From positions 1 to 44,692 of the forward strand of contig MNEF01000020.1 of assembly GCA_001917535.1 (NCBI GenBank): a DNA stretch of 44,692 nt, given 5' to 3'. Shown piece by piece: positions 41,568 through 44,692 of the stretch. Origin of the DNA: Candidatus Rokubacteria bacterium 13_1_40CM_69_27. GTDB taxonomy: Bacteria > Methylomirabilota > Methylomirabilia > Rokubacteriales > CSP1-6. The translations under genes and the position numbers were made by a program. The number at the start of each line of letters is the position of its first letter. Position 1 is the first letter of the stretch. The notes beneath the pieces were generated by a model. The model worked only from the letters and a program-made list of their open reading frames with translations, was not told where the DNA came from and did not search any database.

Positions 41568-42377
41568 TCACGCCCGCCCGCGAGCCAGCCAGTGCTGAGC
41601 CACATCGCGCCCGGTCGCCCACCAGACGCGAGCGTGCTCCTTGATGAAGCGGATCAGCCGGCGGAGCATGAGGAGTCGCGAGGGATGGCCGATGACTTGC
41701 GGGTGACAGGTGAGGTTGAAGAGCCCACCCCACTCGTACATGCCGAGAAACTCGTCCCGCCAGATCCCGTAGACGATCTCGGGGCTGTTCATCGGCCGAT
41801 TCAGCAAGGTCGGGTGGAACATGAAGAACGGCGCGTCGTCGAGGTCCCACTGCACGGGCAGCTCGACAATCGAGGTCCCCGGGTGGACGTATGGGAACAC
41901 GTCGTCCATAAGGTTCGACGAGTAGAACATGCCGTGCTGCTTCACGAGGTCGAGCGTGATGGGCGTGAGGTCCCAGCCGGGCGACCGATACCCGGCCGGC
42001 CGCACGCCCAGCACCGACTCGAGGGCCTTCATCCCTAGCTCGAAGCCGCGCTTCTCGCCCTCCGGGTCCTCAGGCTTGGCCCGCTCGTGCAGATAGCCGT
42101 GGTGGCCGATCTCGTAGCCGGCGTCGCGGATCATCTTCGCCTTGTCCGGGTGGTGCTCGACGACCCAGCCGGGGATGAAGAAGGTGGCCGGGACGTTCTC
42201 GGCCTTGAGGAGATCGAGGATGCGCGGCACGCCGACCTTGGCGCCGTAGGTGCCCTGCGAAATGACCCCCGGCCGGTCCCTGGGCGAGGGATCGCGCGAC
42301 AGCCATCCGCTCTCGGCGTCGAAGTCGAAAGTGAACATCACGGCCACGCGGGCATCGTTCGGCCAGGGAGCTACCAT
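41568..42377 (-). CDS. polysaccharide-deacetylase-fold hydrolase
   Basis: This is a 269-residue NodB-fold metal-dependent amide or ester hydrolase. Motif 1 is VMFTFDFDAES (catalytic and metal Asp) and motif 2 is GHHGYLHE (metal His pair). GYRSPGWDLT is motif 3, and NLTCHPQVIGHPSRL is the C-terminal His motif. This pattern is closer to the PuuE/allantoinase-like branch than to chitin deacetylases, so a small-molecule amide is as likely as a polysaccharide. No signal peptide is present, which supports a cytoplasmic role. The ATG at 42377 follows AGGAGG. It ends 22 bases before ubiD and is probably co-transcribed with it. Confidence 0.83.
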   Translation of the reverse strand: MVAPWPNDARVAVMFTFDFDAESGWLSRDPSPRDRPGVISQGTYGAKVGVPRILDLLKAENVPATFFIPGWVVEHHPDKAKMIRDAGYEIGHHGYLHERAKPEDPEGEKRGFELGMKALESVLGVRPAGYRSPGWDLTPITLDLVKQHGMFYSSNLMDDVFPYVHPGTSIVELPVQWDLDDAPFFMFHPTLLNRPMNSPEIVYGIWRDEFLGMYEWGGLFNLTCHPQVIGHPSRLLMLRRLIRFIKEHARVWWATGRDVAQHWLARGRA

Positions 42378-42490
42378 GGCGAGCCTCCTGTTCGGCGCAT
42401 GGTACCCAAATCGTTTTCCCGTATCCAGCCCGATCTTTTCGGGACGCTGCCGGCCACGATGCGCCACCATCCGGCGATCGACGATGGCCC

Positions 42491-42519
42491 TAGACTTACG
42501 ATTTCAAGATCGATATGAT
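42491..42519 (+). promoter_or_regulatory. candidate sigma-70 promoter for the toxin-antitoxin pair
   Basis: TAGACT (42491-42496), 17 bases, then TATGAT (42514-42519): 4 of 6 and 5 of 6 matches. The start point would fall about 6 bases before the antitoxin ATG, giving an almost leaderless message, which fits the lack of a Shine-Dalgarno sequence there. Confidence 0.45.
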
Positions 42520-42531
42520 CCCGGTAGAACG

Positions 42532-42741
42532 ATGGACACCGTGCGGCTTTCCAGCAAATTCCAGCTCGTTCTGCCCCGCCGCGCGCGCGAACGGCTCGCC
42601 CTCCGGGCCGGCATGAAGTTTACAGTGCTGGAAAAGGGCGGGATCATCTTTCTGGTTCCGGAGCGATCCATGCGGAACTACCGGGGGATCGCCCGAGGAG
42701 TCAAGCCCCGCCAGCTGCGCGAGAAGAAGGACCGCTTCTGA
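42532..42741 (+). CDS. AbrB/MazE-type antitoxin (VapB-like)
   Basis: This 69-residue protein has the SpoVT/AbrB swapped-hairpin pattern (VRLSSKFQLVLPRRARERLA, then LRAGMKFTVLEKGGIIFLVP) followed by a basic tail (VKPRQLREKKDRF) that should wrap the toxin. It would bind both its own promoter and the PIN toxin encoded next. The ATG at 42532 lies just after a good -10 box and has no clear ribosome site. The stop TGA is shared with the toxin's presumed start region. Confidence 0.85.
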   Translation: MDTVRLSSKFQLVLPRRARERLALRAGMKFTVLEKGGIIFLVPERSMRNYRGIARGVKPRQLREKKDRF

Positions 42742-43106
42742 TTCTCGTCGACTCCAGCGGGTGGATCGAGTATCTGGTCAACGGCCCCCACGCCCGCCGA
42801 TTTGCGCGATACCTCGAGGGGCGGGAGCCGTTGCTCATCTCGGCCATCGAGGTCTACGAGGTCTACAAGGTCATCCGGCGCGACCTGTCGGAGGAACGCG
42901 CGGTCGAAGCCGTCTCGGCCCTCAGACGAGCCACGATTGCCCCGGTCGACGAGTCACTGGCGCTGGAGGCGGCCGACGTGTCCCTGGCGCACGGCCTCGC
43001 GATGGCCGACTCGCTCGTGTATGCGACGGCGCGGCAGCACCGGGCGAAGCTGGTCACGGCGGACGCTGATTTCGAAGGCCTGCCGGAAGCGATTGTGGTC
43101 CGCTGA
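42738..43106 (+). CDS. PIN-domain toxin (VapC-like) with non-standard start
   Basis: This 122-residue PIN ribonuclease has the acidic residues for Mg2+: Asp in LVDSSGWIEYL, Glu in ISAIEVYEVYKVI, Asp in GLAMADSLVYATA and Asp in LVTADADFEGL. In its frame there is no ATG, GTG or TTG between the antitoxin's N-terminal half and this first Asp. The only places to start are CTG at 42738, which overlaps the antitoxin TGA as CTGA, or ATT at 42741. A later TTG would lose the first catalytic Asp. Translation by stop-start coupling from the antitoxin is therefore likely. Confidence 0.82.
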   Translation: MILVDSSGWIEYLVNGPHARRFARYLEGREPLLISAIEVYEVYKVIRRDLSEERAVEAVSALRRATIAPVDESLALEAADVSLAHGLAMADSLVYATARQHRAKLVTADADFEGLPEAIVVR

Positions 43107-43110
43107 AGCC

Positions 43111-43250
43111 CTACTCGATCACCTGATCCGCCCGGAGCAGCCGCGACGGCGGGATCGTCAGTCCGAGAGCTTTGGCGGTCTTGCGGTTGATGATTAACTC
43201 GAGCTTGGTTGTCTGCTCGATGGGAAGATCGCCCGGCTTAGGAGGATCAG
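43111..43250 (-). pseudogene. ABC transporter substrate-binding protein, C-terminal relic
   Basis: Reading leftwards from about 43250 gives [20 protein letters not shown] then [20 protein letters not shown] and a TAG at 43111. This is the very conserved C-terminus of PF04392-type ABC substrate-binding proteins. About 280 upstream residues are missing; the sequence from 43250 to 43377 has no recognisable continuation and nothing else I can identify. It is a short relic convergent with the toxin gene. Confidence 0.75.
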
Positions 43251-43377
43251 ACCCCGCGCACGAAATGGAGCAGATCTGGAGACTTCGAGCGCAACGAACG
43301 CCGCCAGATACGCGAGTGGATGGCGGAAGAGCACGGTCAGGAGCTCGCGAGCAGACCGATGGGTCTGAGCCGTCGTC

Positions 43378-44692
43378 TCACGATTCGCCGCACCGCAACG
43401 GCGCCGTCAGGCGCCGCTTCATCGCACGCTGGGAGACCAGCACCGCCGCGAAGCAGGCGGCGCCCAGCAGGTCGCTGACCGCTCCCGGGAAGATCAGGAG
43501 GAAGGCCCCGCCCAGCAGCGCCGCGCGCTCCCAGGAGCGCGTGGGCGCCAGGAGACATCCGATGAGGCCGGCGCCGAGCATGACGATGCCCAGCGTGGCA
43601 GCGAGGGTTCGCCAGACCACGTGGAGGACGGTGGCGTCGATCAGCAGCAGCGCAGGGTCGTAGGCGAAGCTGAACGGGATGATGAAGCCCGACAGGGCCA
43701 GCATCATCGCCTTCCACTGCGTCTGCCACACGTCCGCCCCCGCGATGGACGAGGTGGCGTAGGTCGAGATCGCCGTGGGCGGCGTGAGGTCGGCCAGGAT
43801 CCCGAAGTAGAAGACGAACATGTGGGCGACGAGCTTGGGTACGCCGAGCTGGACCAGCGCCGGCGCGGCCATGATGGATGTAATGATGTAGGTGGCCGAG
43901 GTCGGCAGCCCGGTGCCGAGCACCAGCGCCGCGATCATCGTCAGCACCAGCGTCGCAAACAGGTTGCCCTGCGCCATCCCGACGATACCGCTGGCGAGCT
44001 TCAGTCCCAGACCCGTCAGGGAGACGACGCCTACCACGATGCCGACGGTGGCGCAGGCGAGCGCGACCGGCAGCGCGTTCTGGGCGCTGTCGACGAGGAC
44101 GGCCAGCGCCCGCCGCGGGCCGATCCGTGTCTCGCGCCGGACCACGCTGGCCAGGAGCGCGACGACCAGCGCCCAGAAGCCGGCGAAGAGCGGCGAGCGC
44201 CCGTCGGCGATGAAGTAGACGAGCAGGGCCGGGCCGGCCATCAGGTGGGCGTCGCGCCTGAGCACGGCGCCCAGGCGCGGGAGCGCGGCGCGGGGCAGGA
44301 CAGGGAGCCCCTGGCGGGCCGCCTCGAAGTGCACCATGACGCCCACCGCCACGAAGTAGAGCACGCCGGGAATGGCGGCGGAGAGCGCGATGGTGGCGTA
44401 GGGCACGCCGAGGGTCTCGGCCATGATGAAGGCCGCGGCGCCCATCACCGGCGGGATGAGCTGACCGCCCATCGATGCCGTCGCCTCCACGCCGGCCGCG
44501 AAGGCCGGGCGATAGCCCGCGCGCATCATGAGGGGGATCGTGAGGCTGCCCGTCGTCACGGCGTTGGCGATGGCGCTGCCGTTGACGGTGCCGAAGAGGC
44601 CGCTCGAGATCACGGCGACCTTCCCCGCCCCTCCCCGGGTGGAGCCGGCCACAGCCAGGCCGAGATCGGTGAAAAATCGGAGCAGGCCGCCG
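43378..44692 (-). CDS. TRAP transporter fused permease, partial
   Basis: The window ends inside this gene; at least 437 residues are visible, all on the C-terminal side. It is a very hydrophobic permease with the DctM-like motifs GTVNGSAIANAVTTGSLTIP, GGQLIPPVMGAAAFIMAETL, ALVLGTGLPTSATYIITSIM and YFGILADLTPPTAISTYATS. These are characteristic of the 4TM/12TM fused TRAP permeases that import small carboxylates using a sodium gradient and a periplasmic binding protein. The binding-protein gene should lie beyond the edge. The last 100 residues form extra helices typical of the fused type. Confidence 0.9.
   Translation of the reverse strand, partial: GGLLRFFTDLGLAVAGSTRGGAGKVAVISSGLFGTVNGSAIANAVTTGSLTIPLMMRAGYRPAFAAGVEATASMGGQLIPPVMGAAAFIMAETLGVPYATIALSAAIPGVLYFVAVGVMVHFEAARQGLPVLPRAALPRLGAVLRRDAHLMAGPALLVYFIADGRSPLFAGFWALVVALLASVVRRETRIGPRRALAVLVDSAQNALPVALACATVGIVVGVVSLTGLGLKLASGIVGMAQGNLFATLVLTMIAALVLGTGLPTSATYIITSIMAAPALVQLGVPKLVAHMFVFYFGILADLTPPTAISTYATSSIAGADVWQTQWKAMMLALSGFIIPFSFAYDPALLLIDATVLHVVWRTLAATLGIVMLGAGLIGCLLAPTRSWERAALLGGAFLLIFPGAVSDLLGAACFAAVLVSQRAMKRRLTAPLRCGES

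Noticed and set aside
43172-43663. 163-codon plus-strand frame after the toxin gene
   Set aside because: It overlaps the substrate-binding-protein relic and the end of the TRAP permease on the other strand and has shadow-like composition.

Overview
The window is high-GC bacterial DNA (roughly 65-72% G+C in most lines, with a patch near 50% at about 4.9-9.0 kb). It is gene-dense, with many 1-4 base stop/start overlaps. No rRNA, tRNA, CRISPR array, phage or intact insertion sequence was seen. The mix of box-pathway genes, TRAP/TTT/ABC uptake genes and stand-alone ketosynthase and sensor genes suggests a free-living soil or sediment heterotroph. The style resembles Candidatus Rokubacteria/Methylomirabilota or a high-GC proteobacterium, but nothing here is taxonomically decisive.

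Layout. 1-4.4 kb (minus): start of tag, a small ORF, a frameshifted penicillin-acylase gene, a PfkB sugar kinase and a Tat-type secreted protein. 4.6-15.1 kb (plus): a tight cassette of a ketosynthase, two paralogous 7TM histidine kinases, a kinase-like protein that has lost its catalytic motifs, and a receiver-kinase-receiver hybrid with no DNA-binding output. 15.2-18.1 kb: an amidohydrolase, a CBS-pair protein, a small membrane protein, an HtrA-like protease and a 27-residue zinc-ribbon peptide. 18.1-25.0 kb: a thiolase behind a FadR-like palindrome, a phosphodiesterase, a decayed EamA transporter, a TtuA/TtuB tRNA-thiolation pair, a Tct transporter relic, a Nudix hydrolase and an ECF sigma/anti-sigma pair.

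25.2-37.0 kb (minus) is the metabolic core. The operon hcrC-hcrA-hcrB-XRE/cupin regulator-boxC-boxB-ridA encodes a 4-hydroxybenzoyl-CoA reductase (with the [4Fe-4S] cysteine insertion in HcrB) together with benzoyl-CoA epoxidase and the BoxC ring-opening enzyme. Benzoate-CoA ligase and a PaaK-type ligase lie just beyond. The implied route is 4-hydroxybenzoyl-CoA to benzoyl-CoA by a normally anaerobic-type enzyme, then oxygen-dependent epoxidation and ring cleavage. BoxA, the usual reductase partner of BoxB, is not in the window.

37.1-44.7 kb: truncated alpha/beta-hydrolase and PEGA-like genes sharing one breakpoint, a cobalamin adenosyltransferase, an MFS transporter, LapA, an internally deleted enolase-family gene, a UbiD-family decarboxylase, a polysaccharide-deacetylase-fold hydrolase, a VapB/VapC-type pair whose toxin has no standard start codon, a substrate-binding-protein relic and a TRAP permease running off the edge.

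The most unusual signals are: a palindromic repeat inserted in frame in hcrA with a second copy near the thiolase gene; a 48-base inverted repeat between hcrA and hcrB; kinase and receiver domains with substituted phospho-acceptors; and at least six genes broken by deletions or truncation.
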